From assembly GCF_001641825.1 (NCBI RefSeq), contig NZ_LRFH01000003.1, positions 209,882 to 273,881 on the forward strand: 64,000 bases of DNA, in the 5' to 3' direction. Source of the stretch: Guyparkeria sp. WRN-7. Its GTDB lineage: Bacteria > Pseudomonadota > Gammaproteobacteria > Halothiobacillales > Halothiobacillaceae. The first letter of the stretch is position 1. Each line of letters opens with the position of its first letter. Under the pieces are notes generated by a model that saw only the letters and a list, made by a program, of their open reading frames with translations, was not told where the DNA came from and ran no database searches. A program made the position numbers and the translations under genes. Below are positions 47,335 through 57,752 of the stretch, in pieces.

Positions 47335-49464
47335 ATGAACCAGGACTCTGCGTCTGTCCATTCCCGGCACCACGAGCCGGATCATCACGACGAGCATGAG
47401 CATCACGCCGGTCACGACCATTCCGGGCATCACGGCCATGGTCATGACCACGGCCACGGCGGGCATGATCACGGCGCGATGATCGCCGACTTCCGGCGCC
47501 GCTTCTGGATCTCGCTGGCCCTGACGGTGCCGATCCTGCTGCTCTCGCCGATGATCCAGGGTTTCCTGGGCCTGGAGGCCGCCCTCGACTTCCCCGGCGA
47601 TCGCTACCTGCTGTTCGTCCTGTCGATCGCCGTGTTCTTCTACGGCGGCTGGCCATTCCTGACGGGCCTGGTCTCTGAGCTCCGCCAGGGCGCCCCGGGC
47701 ATGATGACGCTGATCGCCCTGGCCATCAGCGTGGCGTTCCTCTACTCGTCGGCCGTGGTCCTCGGCCTGTCCGGGCGCGTGTTCTTCTGGGAACTGGCGA
47801 CCCTGGTCGACGTGATGCTGCTGGGGCACTGGATCGAGATGCGGTCGATCATGGGCGCCTCGGGCGCGCTGGAGGCACTGGTCAAGCTGATGCCGGCCAC
47901 CGCCCATCGCCTCCGTGACGACGGCGAGATCGAGGATGTACGTGTCGATGCCCTGGAGCCCGGCGACCGCGTACGCGTCAAGCCGGGCGAGAAGATCCCC
48001 ACCGACGGCGTGATCGTCGAGGGCCGCTCGAACATCAACGAATCACTGCTGACCGGCGAGTCCAAGCCGGTGAGCAAGGGCGAGGACGACAAGGTGATCG
48101 GCGGGGCCATCAACGGCGAGGGCTCGCTCACGGTCGAGATCCAGCGCACCGGCGAGGCCACCTATCTGTCCCAGGTGATCGACATGGTGAAACAGGCCCA
48201 GGCCTCGCGTTCGCGCACCCAGGATCTCGCCAACCGCGCCGCCGCCTGGCTGACCTACATCGCCCTGACCGTGGGCGTGATCACGCTCATCTCCTGGCTG
48301 ATCGCCGGTTACGCCTTCGACTTCTCGCTCGAGCGCATGGTCACGGTGATGGTGATCACCTGCCCGCACGCGCTGGGGCTGGCCGTACCGCTGGTAGTGG
48401 CCGTCTCGACCAGCAAGTCGGCGCGCAATGGCCTGCTGATCCGTGACCGGGCCGCGTTCGAACGGGCACGCAAGACCGACGTGTTCGTGTTCGACAAGAC
48501 CGGCACGCTTACCGAGGGCCGCTTCGGCGTCAGCGACGTGGTCGCCCTGAGCGACCGCGAGGAGAACGACGTGCTGGGCCTGGCCGCCGCCCTGGAAGCC
48601 GACTCGGAGCACCCGATCGCGGTCGGCATCGTCGACGAAAGCCGCAAGCGTGAGCTGCCCCTGCCCGAGGCGAGCGATTTCCAGAGCCTGCCCGGCGAAG
48701 GCGTCGAGGCCCGCGTCGATGGCAAGACCGTGCGCATCGTCAGCCCGGGCTACCTCGAACGGCAGGACATCGCCATCGACGACGACCGGGTCAAACGACT
48801 CGAAAAGCAAGGCAAGACGGTGGTCTTCGTGCTGGTCGACGACCAGCCGGCCGGCGCGATCGCCCTGTCGGACATCGTCCGCGAGGTCTCGCGCGAGGCG
48901 GTCGACCGGCTCCGGGCGATGGGCATGCAGTGCATGATGCTCACCGGCGACTCGAAGCCCGTCGCCCAGGCCGTGGCCGACGAGCTGGGGCTGGATGACT
49001 TCTTCGCCGAGGTGATGCCCGACCAGAAGGCCTCGCGCATCCGCGAGCTCAGGGAGAAGGGGCTGTCGGTGGCCATGGTTGGCGACGGCGTCAACGACGC
49101 GCCGGCACTGACCGAGGCGGATCTCGGTATCGCGATCGGTGCCGGCACCGACGTGGCGGTCGAATCGGCCGACATCGTGCTGGTGAACTCCGACCCGCGC
49201 GACGTCGCCACCGTCACCGAGCTCTCGGCGGCCACCTACCGCAAGATGATCCAGAACCTCTGGTGGGCCGCCGGCTACAACATCGTCGCCATCCCGTTGG
49301 CAGCCGGCGTGCTCTACGGCGTGGGCTTCCTGATGCCGCCGGCGATCGGTGCCGCGGTGATGTCGGTTTCCACCATCGTCGTCGCGATCAACGCCAAGCT
49401 CCTGGAACGCTTCAAGCCGGCCTCCGAGCAGCACGGCGAGGGCGAAGCGACCGCCACCGCCTGA
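47335..49464 (+). CDS. Copper-translocating P-type ATPase, CPH type (CopB/P1B-3 group)
   Basis: Inner-membrane copper exporter of 709 residues. The N terminus (about 10-50) is a His-rich, non-CXXC metal-binding region (HHDEHEHHAGHDHSGHHG). The P-type motifs are LTGES, VITCPHALGLAVPLVVAVS with the CPH signature of the P1B-3 group (about residue 343), VFDKTGTLTEGRF (phosphorylated Asp), the HP pair in EADSEHPIAVG, and GDGVNDAPALTEADLGIA. CPH-type pumps export Cu(I) or Cu(II), unlike the CPC CopA pumps. GAGGAG lies about 10 bases before the ATG. No MerR-type CueR promoter dyad is visible upstream. Confidence 0.94.
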   Translation: MNQDSASVHSRHHEPDHHDEHEHHAGHDHSGHHGHGHDHGHGGHDHGAMIADFRRRFWISLALTVPILLLSPMIQGFLGLEAALDFPGDRYLLFVLSIAVFFYGGWPFLTGLVSELRQGAPGMMTLIALAISVAFLYSSAVVLGLSGRVFFWELATLVDVMLLGHWIEMRSIMGASGALEALVKLMPATAHRLRDDGEIEDVRVDALEPGDRVRVKPGEKIPTDGVIVEGRSNINESLLTGESKPVSKGEDDKVIGGAINGEGSLTVEIQRTGEATYLSQVIDMVKQAQASRSRTQDLANRAAAWLTYIALTVGVITLISWLIAGYAFDFSLERMVTVMVITCPHALGLAVPLVVAVSTSKSARNGLLIRDRAAFERARKTDVFVFDKTGTLTEGRFGVSDVVALSDREENDVLGLAAALEADSEHPIAVGIVDESRKRELPLPEASDFQSLPGEGVEARVDGKTVRIVSPGYLERQDIAIDDDRVKRLEKQGKTVVFVLVDDQPAGAIALSDIVREVSREAVDRLRAMGMQCMMLTGDSKPVAQAVADELGLDDFFAEVMPDQKASRIRELREKGLSVAMVGDGVNDAPALTEADLGIAIGAGTDVAVESADIVLVNSDPRDVATVTELSAATYRKMIQNLWWAAGYNIVAIPLAAGVLYGVGFLMPPAIGAAVMSVSTIVVAINAKLLERFKPASEQHGEGEATATA

Positions 49465-49490
49465 CGACCACCCGGCGGACGATCGCTGCA

Positions 49491-50402
49491 ATGACGACAC
49501 TGGGATGGCTTGGCTGGGCGGGTGCGAGCGTGGCCGGACTCGGCTTGCTGCTCCACCTGTTTCATCGTCGTTTACGCATCAGCCTGGCGGCACCGCGGGA
49601 GGCCATCGGCCGCTCGCTCACGGCGCATGGACTGACGGGTCGGGAGGTGTCCTTTCCAACAGTGCGCAATCGGACCCTGCGCGGCTGGTGGCTCGACGGA
49701 GAGCCAGACGAAGGCGTGGCCATTATCACCCATGGGTGGGGCGCCAATCGCGAGATGATGCTGCCGCTGGCCCGCAGCATCCGGGACGCCGGCTGGTCGG
49801 TGCTGCTGTTCGATGCGCGCAACCACGGCGAGAGCGATGAAGACGACTTCTCCTCCATGCCCCGTTTTGCGGAGGACACAGAGGCCGCCATCGACTGGGT
49901 CCAGCGGAGCGGCACAGCACCGATCGTGCTGATCGGCCATTCGGTCGGTGCGGCCGCCGTCCTGCTGGTGGCCTCTCGGCGCCGCGACATCGGCGGGGTG
50001 ATCAGCCTGTCGGCCTTCGCCCACCCGGAAGGCATGATGCGCCGCTGGCTTGCCTGGAAACGCCTGCCCTTCCTGCCGATCGGCTGGTACGTGCTGCGTC
50101 ACGTCGAGCGGGTCATCGGCCATCGCTTTGACGACATCGCCCCGGTCAACACCTTGCCCCGAGTCGACTGCCCGGTACTGCTGGCCCATGGCCGCTCCGA
50201 CCCGGTCATTCCATTCGAGGACGCACAAGCCCTGTACGCCTGCCGCGGCGAGGCGTCGGTCGCGCTCCACCCCCTGCCGGGCGGACACGACCTCAGCGAC
50301 CAGTTGGCCGATCATCGCACCATACTGGCCGACTTTCTGCGGCAATGCCGACAGGGCTGGCCCACCAAGAAGACACCGGATCCCGCTGGAGACCGGCGCT
50401 GA
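49491..50402 (+). CDS. Alpha/beta hydrolase
   Basis: Serine hydrolase-fold protein of 303 residues with an N-terminal membrane anchor (LGWLGWAGASVAGLGLLLHL). The oxyanion region is IITHGWGANREMMLPLA. The nucleophile elbow is VLIGHSVGAAAVLL, the acid is in LLAHGRSDPVIPFEDAQ, and the His in PLPGGHDLSDQLAD completes the triad. It resembles uncharacterised membrane-tethered esterase or lipase-like proteins. It lies 26 bases after the copper ATPase and may be cotranscribed, but a link to copper is not evident. It converges with the Amt fusion gene, 13 bases away. Confidence 0.85.
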   Translation: MTTLGWLGWAGASVAGLGLLLHLFHRRLRISLAAPREAIGRSLTAHGLTGREVSFPTVRNRTLRGWWLDGEPDEGVAIITHGWGANREMMLPLARSIRDAGWSVLLFDARNHGESDEDDFSSMPRFAEDTEAAIDWVQRSGTAPIVLIGHSVGAAAVLLVASRRRDIGGVISLSAFAHPEGMMRRWLAWKRLPFLPIGWYVLRHVERVIGHRFDDIAPVNTLPRVDCPVLLAHGRSDPVIPFEDAQALYACRGEASVALHPLPGGHDLSDQLADHRTILADFLRQCRQGWPTKKTPDPAGDRR

Positions 50403-50415
50403 GAGCCACCCGCGA

Positions 50416-53400
50416 TCACCGCGGCATGAATTTCACGCTGTCGAGCTGCTCCAGGGGTTTTGGCCGATCGATGTAGTAGCCCTGCACGTAGTCGACGCCG
50501 ATGCCCGCCAAGCGCTCGACCGTCTCGGCGTCCTCGACGAATTCCGCGATCGTCTGCAATCCCATGGCCTGACCGATGGAGTGGATGGAGCGCACCATGG
50601 CCTCGTCGAGGGGATTCGCCGCGATGTCGCGAACGAAGGTGCCGTCGATCTTGAGGAAATGCACCGGCAGGTTGCGCAGGTAGCCGAACGAAGACAGCCC
50701 GGAACCGAAGTCGTCCAGCGAGAAGCGACAGCCCTCTTCGGTCAGCACCTCGATGAAGTGGCGCGCGGCATCGATATTGGCAATCGCACTGGTCTCGGTG
50801 ATCTCGAAGCATACCGCGGCACCAGGTACACGGTGGCGGGCCAGCAGGGTCCGAATCTCCTCGAGGAAGGCCTCGTCACCGAGGCTGCCGCCCGAGAGGT
50901 TGATCGCACAGACCAGCGGCGTCTCGTTAGCCGTCCGATGGATGTCGCCGAGCCAGGCGAGCGCGTTGCGCACCACCCATTGATCGACTTCCGCCATCAG
51001 TCCGAAACGCTCGGCGGCCGGAATGAAGGCGCTTGGCGGGACGAGGTTGTCCTCGTCGTCGAGCATGCGGACGAAGATCTCGTGGTGATGTGCCTGCCCC
51101 TGCGGGTCGCGGGTCGACACGATCGGCTGGTAGTAGAGCCGGAAGCGGTCACGATCGAGCGCCGCGCGAATACGCGAGGCCCACTGCATCTCGCCGCGGC
51201 GCGCGGCCAGTTCGCGGTCATCGCGCTCGAACAGGTGGATGCGGTTGCGCCCCCGGTCCTTGGAGGCGTAGCAGGCGGTATCCGCCTGACCCAGCACCTC
51301 GGCCAGGTCACCGCAGCCGGCATCCAGCACCACGACACCGACGCTTGTGCCCAGCGAAAAGTGGCGACCCTTCCACGGAAAGCGGAACTTGTGTACCCGT
51401 TCGCGCAGCGCATCGGCCATCGCCATCCCCTCGTCCACGGAACAGTCCTTGATGATGACGCCGAACTCGTCACCACCGAGACGGGCGAACACATCCTGCT
51501 CGCGCAGACCCTCGCCGATCACTCGACTGATCTGTCGCAGCAACTCGTCGCCGGCCAGGTGGCCGCAGGTGTCGTTGACGATCTTGAACTGATCCAGGTC
51601 GATGTAGCAGAGCAGATGCTCGCGGCCACGCTCGCGGGCGGTGGTGATCGCCTCGCCCAGCCGGGCCTCGAATTCGCGCCGGTTGGGCAGGCCGGTAAGC
51701 GCGTCGTGGGTGGCCTGATAGGACAGTTGCTGCTCCATCGCCCGGGCCTCGGTGACGTCGTGCAGCACCACGATGCCGCCGACCAGCCCACCCCCACGAT
51801 CGAAGATCGGTGCAGCCGTGTACTGGACCACCCGAGATCGACCGTCGGCATCGATCAGGGTCCATGTCGATGTCCCGTTGAGCACCCGCTGGCGATCGAG
51901 CAGGAAACGGATCACCTCCTCGCAGTCCCGGCGCTCGGACTCGCGCTCGAAGCGGAACAGGGCACACAACGGGCAGCCGCGCGCCTCGCTGGCCGACTTG
52001 CCGCTCAGCGCGCCGGCGTTGACGTTGATAAAGCGCACCCGGCCGGTCTCGTCGGTCGCGATCACCGCATCGACGATCGACTCGAGGGTCACCTGCGCCA
52101 GTTCCTGCTCGCGGTGCAGCTGGTCCTGCACCAGCCTCCGCTCGGTGACGTCGCGCAGCACGGCGGTGTAGAACGGCTGATCGCCCTCGCCGGTCCGCGA
52201 GGCACGCAATTCCAGGTGACATGTCTCGGCACCGGAGCCGCCGGCCACTTCGTGCACCTCTCCGGAAAGCAGGCGGGCAGCCAAGCCGGTCGACGCCTGC
52301 TCTCCCAGCAGGGGGCGGAACAGCTCGTCGACATGCCGTCCCTCGACCTCGGCCCCCGTGACGGCAAGCAATTTCTCCGCGCCGGGATTGAGGCTGAGCA
52401 CCCGGCAGGACGGGTCGAAGGTGAGAATGCCGTCGCGCATGTCGCGGAACATCGTCCGCGTGCGGGTCACTGCCTTCTCCAGTGCCGCCATGACGTCGTT
52501 GTAGCGCCGGGCGATCAGGCCGACCTCGGTGAACGGCTCGACCGGCACCCGCACCGACAGATCGGTGCTGCTGGTCTGTTTCTCCATGACCGCCAGCAGG
52601 TCGATCAGGTCGGTGCGCTCACCGTGCTCGCTGACGTTGAGCCCGACGGTCTCGTTCTCGGCGCTCACGCGTAGCGGGCGGATACGGTCGATGCCGCGCA
52701 GCAGCAGCCAGGCGAGCACGAAGGTGGTCGCACCGATGGCGACGATGCCGACGAGCTGTACTCCCAGCTGCTCGACTCGACCGAGGCCGGTGCCCAGTTG
52801 ATCGGGATCACCGAACAGGCCGACGGCCAGCGTGCCCCAGACACCCGCCGCCAGATGCACCGGTACCGCGGCGATCGTGTCGTCGAGGCGACGCCGGATC
52901 ATCCACAGATCGACGAGCGCCATGACCGCCGCACCAATCGCGCCGATCACCACCGCCGACAGGGTCGAGACCGCATGCGCCCCCGCGGTGATCGCCACCA
53001 GCCCCGCCAGCAGCCCGTTGAGCGGCATCATCAGGTTGTCGACATACTCGCCCTTCATGCGATGAGCGATGGCGTAGGCGGTTATCGCGCCGCTGGCTGC
53101 GGCCAACAGGGTATTACCGATGATGGCGGGGACCCGTTCGGTCAGGCCCAGCTCGCTGCCACCGTTGAAACCGATCCAGCCGATCAGGAAGAACAACCCG
53201 CCCAGCAGGGACAGCGACAGATTGCTCGCCGGAATCCGCTGCACGCCCTCGTCGGTAAACCGACCGAGACGCGGCCCGACCACCAGCACGGCGGCGAGCG
53301 CAACCCAGCCACCCACGCTGTGAACGACCGTCGAGCCGGCGAAGTCGACGAATCCCATCGCGGCGAGCCAGCCCTCGCCCGGCGAGAGCAGCCCACCCCA

Positions 53401-53817
53401 GGCCCAGTGTCCCGTGAGCGGATAGAGCAGGATCACGACCACCAGCGTCACCAGCCCGTAGCTGATGTACGACATGCGCTCGGAGACCGCACCGGAGACG
53501 ATGGTGGCGGCGGTCGCCGCGAACATCGCCTGGAACAGAAACACGACCGCGTGATCCGCTGTCAGCGTCAACAGGTCGGGGAAGAATGGCCCCGTGCCGA
53601 TCAGGCCTCCGAGACTCGGCCCGAACATCAGGCCGAATCCGACGCCCCAGAACACCAGCAGCGTGATCATCAGGTCCGCGGCATTCTTCATCGCCACGTT
53701 GATGGCATTCTTGCGCCGGGCCAGCCCGGTTTCGAGACAGAGGAATGCGGCCTGCATCAGCAGCACCAGCGTGGCACTCAGCAAGACCCAGACGACGTCG
53801 ATCGAAGATAGTTGCAT
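50416..53817 (-). CDS. Ammonium-transporter-like domain fused to PAS-PAS-GGDEF-EAL
   Basis: Predicted ammonium-responsive c-di-GMP enzyme of 1133 residues from ATG 53817. Residues 1 to about 390 form an Amt/Rh membrane domain. It keeps the channel landmarks: VDFAGSTVVHSVGG (Asp160 and His168 equivalents), IAAVPVHLAAGVWGT (second pore His), FFLIGWIGFNGGSELG and AMFAATAATIVSGAVSERM. Two PAS domains (about 445-695) follow. The GGDEF domain has intact GGDEF and an RxxD site (REQD). The EAL domain keeps EIFVRM, INLSGG, FEITET, LDDFGSGLSS, LKIDGTF and VQGYY. No PII gene is adjacent. Confidence 0.92.
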   Translation of the reverse strand: MQLSSIDVVWVLLSATLVLLMQAAFLCLETGLARRKNAINVAMKNAADLMITLLVFWGVGFGLMFGPSLGGLIGTGPFFPDLLTLTADHAVVFLFQAMFAATAATIVSGAVSERMSYISYGLVTLVVVILLYPLTGHWAWGGLLSPGEGWLAAMGFVDFAGSTVVHSVGGWVALAAVLVVGPRLGRFTDEGVQRIPASNLSLSLLGGLFFLIGWIGFNGGSELGLTERVPAIIGNTLLAAASGAITAYAIAHRMKGEYVDNLMMPLNGLLAGLVAITAGAHAVSTLSAVVIGAIGAAVMALVDLWMIRRRLDDTIAAVPVHLAAGVWGTLAVGLFGDPDQLGTGLGRVEQLGVQLVGIVAIGATTFVLAWLLLRGIDRIRPLRVSAENETVGLNVSEHGERTDLIDLLAVMEKQTSSTDLSVRVPVEPFTEVGLIARRYNDVMAALEKAVTRTRTMFRDMRDGILTFDPSCRVLSLNPGAEKLLAVTGAEVEGRHVDELFRPLLGEQASTGLAARLLSGEVHEVAGGSGAETCHLELRASRTGEGDQPFYTAVLRDVTERRLVQDQLHREQELAQVTLESIVDAVIATDETGRVRFINVNAGALSGKSASEARGCPLCALFRFERESERRDCEEVIRFLLDRQRVLNGTSTWTLIDADGRSRVVQYTAAPIFDRGGGLVGGIVVLHDVTEARAMEQQLSYQATHDALTGLPNRREFEARLGEAITTARERGREHLLCYIDLDQFKIVNDTCGHLAGDELLRQISRVIGEGLREQDVFARLGGDEFGVIIKDCSVDEGMAMADALRERVHKFRFPWKGRHFSLGTSVGVVVLDAGCGDLAEVLGQADTACYASKDRGRNRIHLFERDDRELAARRGEMQWASRIRAALDRDRFRLYYQPIVSTRDPQGQAHHHEIFVRMLDDEDNLVPPSAFIPAAERFGLMAEVDQWVVRNALAWLGDIHRTANETPLVCAINLSGGSLGDEAFLEEIRTLLARHRVPGAAVCFEITETSAIANIDAARHFIEVLTEEGCRFSLDDFGSGLSSFGYLRNLPVHFLKIDGTFVRDIAANPLDEAMVRSIHSIGQAMGLQTIAEFVEDAETVERLAGIGVDYVQGYYIDRPKPLEQLDSVKFMPR

Positions 53818-54072
53818 TGGTACCGAAGACTGTCGCCCCAGGAGCGGGATCACCCGTCGAACGGATGCACCACCAGGAGGCAGGGGAAGGTTGAAAACCG
53901 CTCCACGGCCGGCCGGGGAGCCCTCTCCGGGTTCCGGACTGCAAGTTCGACACCAAGTCACCCGTCACGCACCACGGCGGTGAACCGCCGACGCCTTGCA
54001 CGAAGGCACCGACCGGATGAAACTCTGCCCCCAGCAGGGGGCCTTACAGTGGAAACCCCAGGGAACATCACC

Positions 54073-55017
<945 letters not shown>

Positions 55018-55178
55018 CGATCACCCGCCTCGCCCGACGACCGACCGGCATCTGATTCCATTCAGGTCGCTCGTGCCGGGGGATCACACGGCGGCTTCTC
55101 GACCCGCGAAACACCGTCGCGACCGGCTATTCCAGGCCCCATACCCAGCGGACCACGCTGCACAGCAATCATTTGCTA

Positions 55179-55208
55179 TTGCGCACGCGAACCATTCTCA
55201 TGTAGATT
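55179..55208 (+). promoter_or_regulatory. Promoter of the siderophore receptor gene
   Basis: TTGCGC (55179-55184) and TAGATT (55203-55208) are separated by 18 bases. The spacer is almost filled by the Fur-like box, so iron-loaded Fur would block polymerase. Confidence 0.45.
55184..55202. promoter_or_regulatory. Fur-box-like operator
   Basis: CACGCGAACCATTCTCATG resembles the proteobacterial Fur pattern (AATGCGAATNATTCTCATT), differing mainly at the ends. An AT-rich partial repeat, AATCATTTGCTATTG, lies just upstream, so more than one Fur dimer may bind. Confidence 0.5.
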
Positions 55209-55269
55209 CCCGTCAGCGACACAGGTCGCGATTGCATTCAAACCCAGAAATCACCGAGATCGTTCGCCT

Positions 55270-57438
55270 ATGAAATCGTCACTCCCGGCTCGACGAACGC
55301 CGCTTAGCCAGGCGGTACGCCGTACATTGACCCTTTCGGTCCCCTGCCTGCTGGCATGCAACGCCGTGGCCTACGCCGAAGAGACGTCAACGGACGCGAC
55401 CGTACTCGACTCCGTGGTAATCGAAGGCAGCGGCTTCGCCCTGCCCTCCGAGGAAACCGGTCAGTACCGTCCCGGCAGCAACAGCACGGCTACCGGCCTG
55501 AACCTCACGGCACGCGACACGCCGCAGTCCCTGTCGGTCGTCACCAACCAGCAGATCGAGGATTTCAATCTCGACAGCGCCAACAAGGCACTCGAATCCA
55601 CTCCCGGCGTCACGGTGGAGAAGGTCGAGACCGACCGCACCTACTACACCTCGCGTGGTTTCGACATCCAGAACTTCCAGATCGATGGCCTCGGCGCGCC
55701 GTTCGCCTACGGCAACGTGCAGGGCGACATCGACACGGTCGTGTATGACCGCATCGAGGTCATTCGCGGCGCCAACGGCCTGATGTCCGGCAGCGGATCG
55801 CCCTCGGCCACCGTCAACTTCATCCGCAAGCGCCCCACGCCGCAGACCCGGGCGGAGGTGGAACTGAGCGCCGGTTCCTGGGATCAGCGCCGCGTGGAAG
55901 GCGACGTCTCGGGGGCGCTGACGGAGAATAAGCGCGTTCGCGGCCGGCTGGTCGTCGCCGGTGACCAGGGCGAGTCGTATCTCGATCGCTACGAGCGCGA
56001 CCGTTACGTCGCCTATGGCGTCATCGAGGCCGACCTGACCGACAACACCCTGCTTACCGCGGGCCACACCTGGCAGCAGAACAATGCGGACAGTCCGTTG
56101 TGGGGCGCCCTGCCGCTGTACTACACCGACGGCACCCAGACCGACTACGATCGCTCCACCGCCACCTCGTCGGACTGGTCCTACTGGAACAACCAGGATC
56201 GACGCAGCTTCGTCGAGCTCGAGCACGCCTTTGCCAATGGCTGGGAGACCCGCGCCGCGATCAACCGCGTCGAGACCGAGGCGGACGCCAAGCTGTTCTA
56301 CATGTACGGCACACCGGACCCGTCCACCGGACTGGGCCTGTACAGCTACCCGAGTCTTTACGACTACGACAACGAGCAGTGGATTGCCGACCTGCAGGCC
56401 AAGGGGCCCTTCGACCTGTTCGGCCGCACCCATGAACTGGTCGCCGGCGTGAACTGGACCCGCTCGCAGACCGATGACATCTCGCATTTTGGCGAGGACA
56501 TCGGCACCGCCCTGCCGCCGCTGGAGCAGTGGGATGGCAACTACCCCGAGCCGAACTTCACCGGCGGCACCGGCGGCAGCGAGTTCACGGACAAGGAAAC
56601 CGCGGTCTACTCGGCTGCTCGCCTGAACCTCACTGACCGCACCACGGCCATCCTCGGCACGCGGGCGACCTGGCTCGACAACACCGGCGAGAGCTACGGC
56701 ACCACGCGCGAGACCTCCTACGATGCGGAGCTGACCCCCTACGCCGGCCTCGTCTACGACCTCAACGACCAGTGGTCCGCCTACGCGAGTTACACGGAGA
56801 TCTTCGAGCCGCAGACCGAGGTGGACATCAACCGCCAGCGCCTCGATCCGATCGACGGCGTCAACTACGAGGTCGGCTTGAAGGCGGAACTGCTCGACAA
56901 GCGACTAAATACCTCGCTGTCGCTGTTCCACACCGAGCAGAACAACGTCGCCGAGGCCGCCGGCACCATTCCGGGGACAGCGGATACCTACTACCGCGGC
57001 GCCGAGGGGATCACCAGCCAGGGAATCGAGCTGACCGCGGCGGGCGAGATCCTCCCGGGCTGGCGCGCATCGGCCGGCTATACCTACGTGGACATCGAGG
57101 ATGCCGACGGCGACCGGGCGCGCAGCTTCATCCCGAAGCAGATGCTCCGGGCCAGCACAACCTACCGGCTGCCGTTCCTGCCGAAGCTCACCGTCGGCGG
57201 CCAGCTGCGCTGGCAGAGCGACATCTCGCGTGAGCAGTACTTTGCCAACGGCACGACCCGCCAGGATGCCTACACGGTCGTCGACCTGATGGCCCGCTAC
57301 GAGGTGAACAAGCAGGTGGACGTCACGCTCAACGTGAACAACGTCACCGACGAGAAATACCTCACCAGCCTGCAGTGGGACCAGGGCTACTACGGTGCAC
57401 CGCGCAACGCCATGCTGAGCGTGAACTGGAAATACTGA
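55270..57438 (+). CDS. TonB-dependent siderophore receptor (FhuE/FpvA-like)
   Basis: Outer-membrane ferric-siderophore receptor of 722 residues. A signal peptide (LTLSVPCLLACNAVAYAEE) is followed by a likely TonB box near LDSVVIEGSG. The plug domain contains LNLTARDTPQSLSVVTNQQI, YYTSRGFDIQNFQIDGLG and DRIEVIRGANGLMSGSGSP. The beta-barrel ends in MLSVNWKY. The absence of an N-terminal STN domain shows it does not signal through a FecR/FecI pair. The plug resembles receptors for hydroxamate siderophores such as FhuE, matching the FhuF and FhuCDB-like proteins encoded further right. The ligand is not certain. Confidence 0.92.
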   Translation: MKSSLPARRTPLSQAVRRTLTLSVPCLLACNAVAYAEETSTDATVLDSVVIEGSGFALPSEETGQYRPGSNSTATGLNLTARDTPQSLSVVTNQQIEDFNLDSANKALESTPGVTVEKVETDRTYYTSRGFDIQNFQIDGLGAPFAYGNVQGDIDTVVYDRIEVIRGANGLMSGSGSPSATVNFIRKRPTPQTRAEVELSAGSWDQRRVEGDVSGALTENKRVRGRLVVAGDQGESYLDRYERDRYVAYGVIEADLTDNTLLTAGHTWQQNNADSPLWGALPLYYTDGTQTDYDRSTATSSDWSYWNNQDRRSFVELEHAFANGWETRAAINRVETEADAKLFYMYGTPDPSTGLGLYSYPSLYDYDNEQWIADLQAKGPFDLFGRTHELVAGVNWTRSQTDDISHFGEDIGTALPPLEQWDGNYPEPNFTGGTGGSEFTDKETAVYSAARLNLTDRTTAILGTRATWLDNTGESYGTTRETSYDAELTPYAGLVYDLNDQWSAYASYTEIFEPQTEVDINRQRLDPIDGVNYEVGLKAELLDKRLNTSLSLFHTEQNNVAEAAGTIPGTADTYYRGAEGITSQGIELTAAGEILPGWRASAGYTYVDIEDADGDRARSFIPKQMLRASTTYRLPFLPKLTVGGQLRWQSDISREQYFANGTTRQDAYTVVDLMARYEVNKQVDVTLNVNNVTDEKYLTSLQWDQGYYGAPRNAMLSVNWKY

Positions 57439-57752
57439 TCCGCGGCCTCGATGCCGACGGCATCACCCTGGACGAAACCCCGCCTCGGCGGGGTTTTTTG
57501 TGCCCATAGGAAGCAAAAGCGCAGCCATCGGGCCGATCCCGCCTCGGACCCTGCCGGGTTCCTTCGGCCCACGGCACTGCGGCCGGGGCGGCATCGATGT
57601 TGTTGCCTCCCCTGTGTTCGAAGTCTACTGAGGCACGCGATCTGCTCGAGCGCGATCGGCGCAGCCGTCGCTGGAACGGCCGACGGCTGTCCGTTCGTGG
57701 CGGAGAGCAGTACGACTCTGTCGAGACGCGCTGCCCAGTGGGCAGTGTCGTA
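57439..57752. other. 314-base convergent gap with terminator and hairpin
   Basis: Between the receptor gene and the leftward fhuB. It holds the receptor terminator (57474-57500) and a second inverted repeat CAGCCGTCG/CGACGGCTG at 57662-57689 that may end the leftward operon although it lacks a T-run. I see no gene in the rest. Confidence 0.5.
57474..57500 (+). terminator. Terminator after the siderophore receptor
   Basis: The stem CCCCGCC/GGCGGGG with a 2-base apparent loop, widened in practice by opening one pair, is followed by six T residues, about 38 bases after the stop. Confidence 0.9.

Noticed and set aside
44508..47336. 942-codon frame opposite copA and copB
   Set aside because: Antisense to two recognised copper genes. 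Its His/Val-rich stretch is the complement of the CopA Met/Asp repeats.
50050..52674. 874-codon plus-strand frame across the hydrolase 3' end and the Amt-GGDEF-EAL gene
   Set aside because: Overlaps the real hydrolase in another frame and is antisense to conserved GGDEF and EAL motifs.
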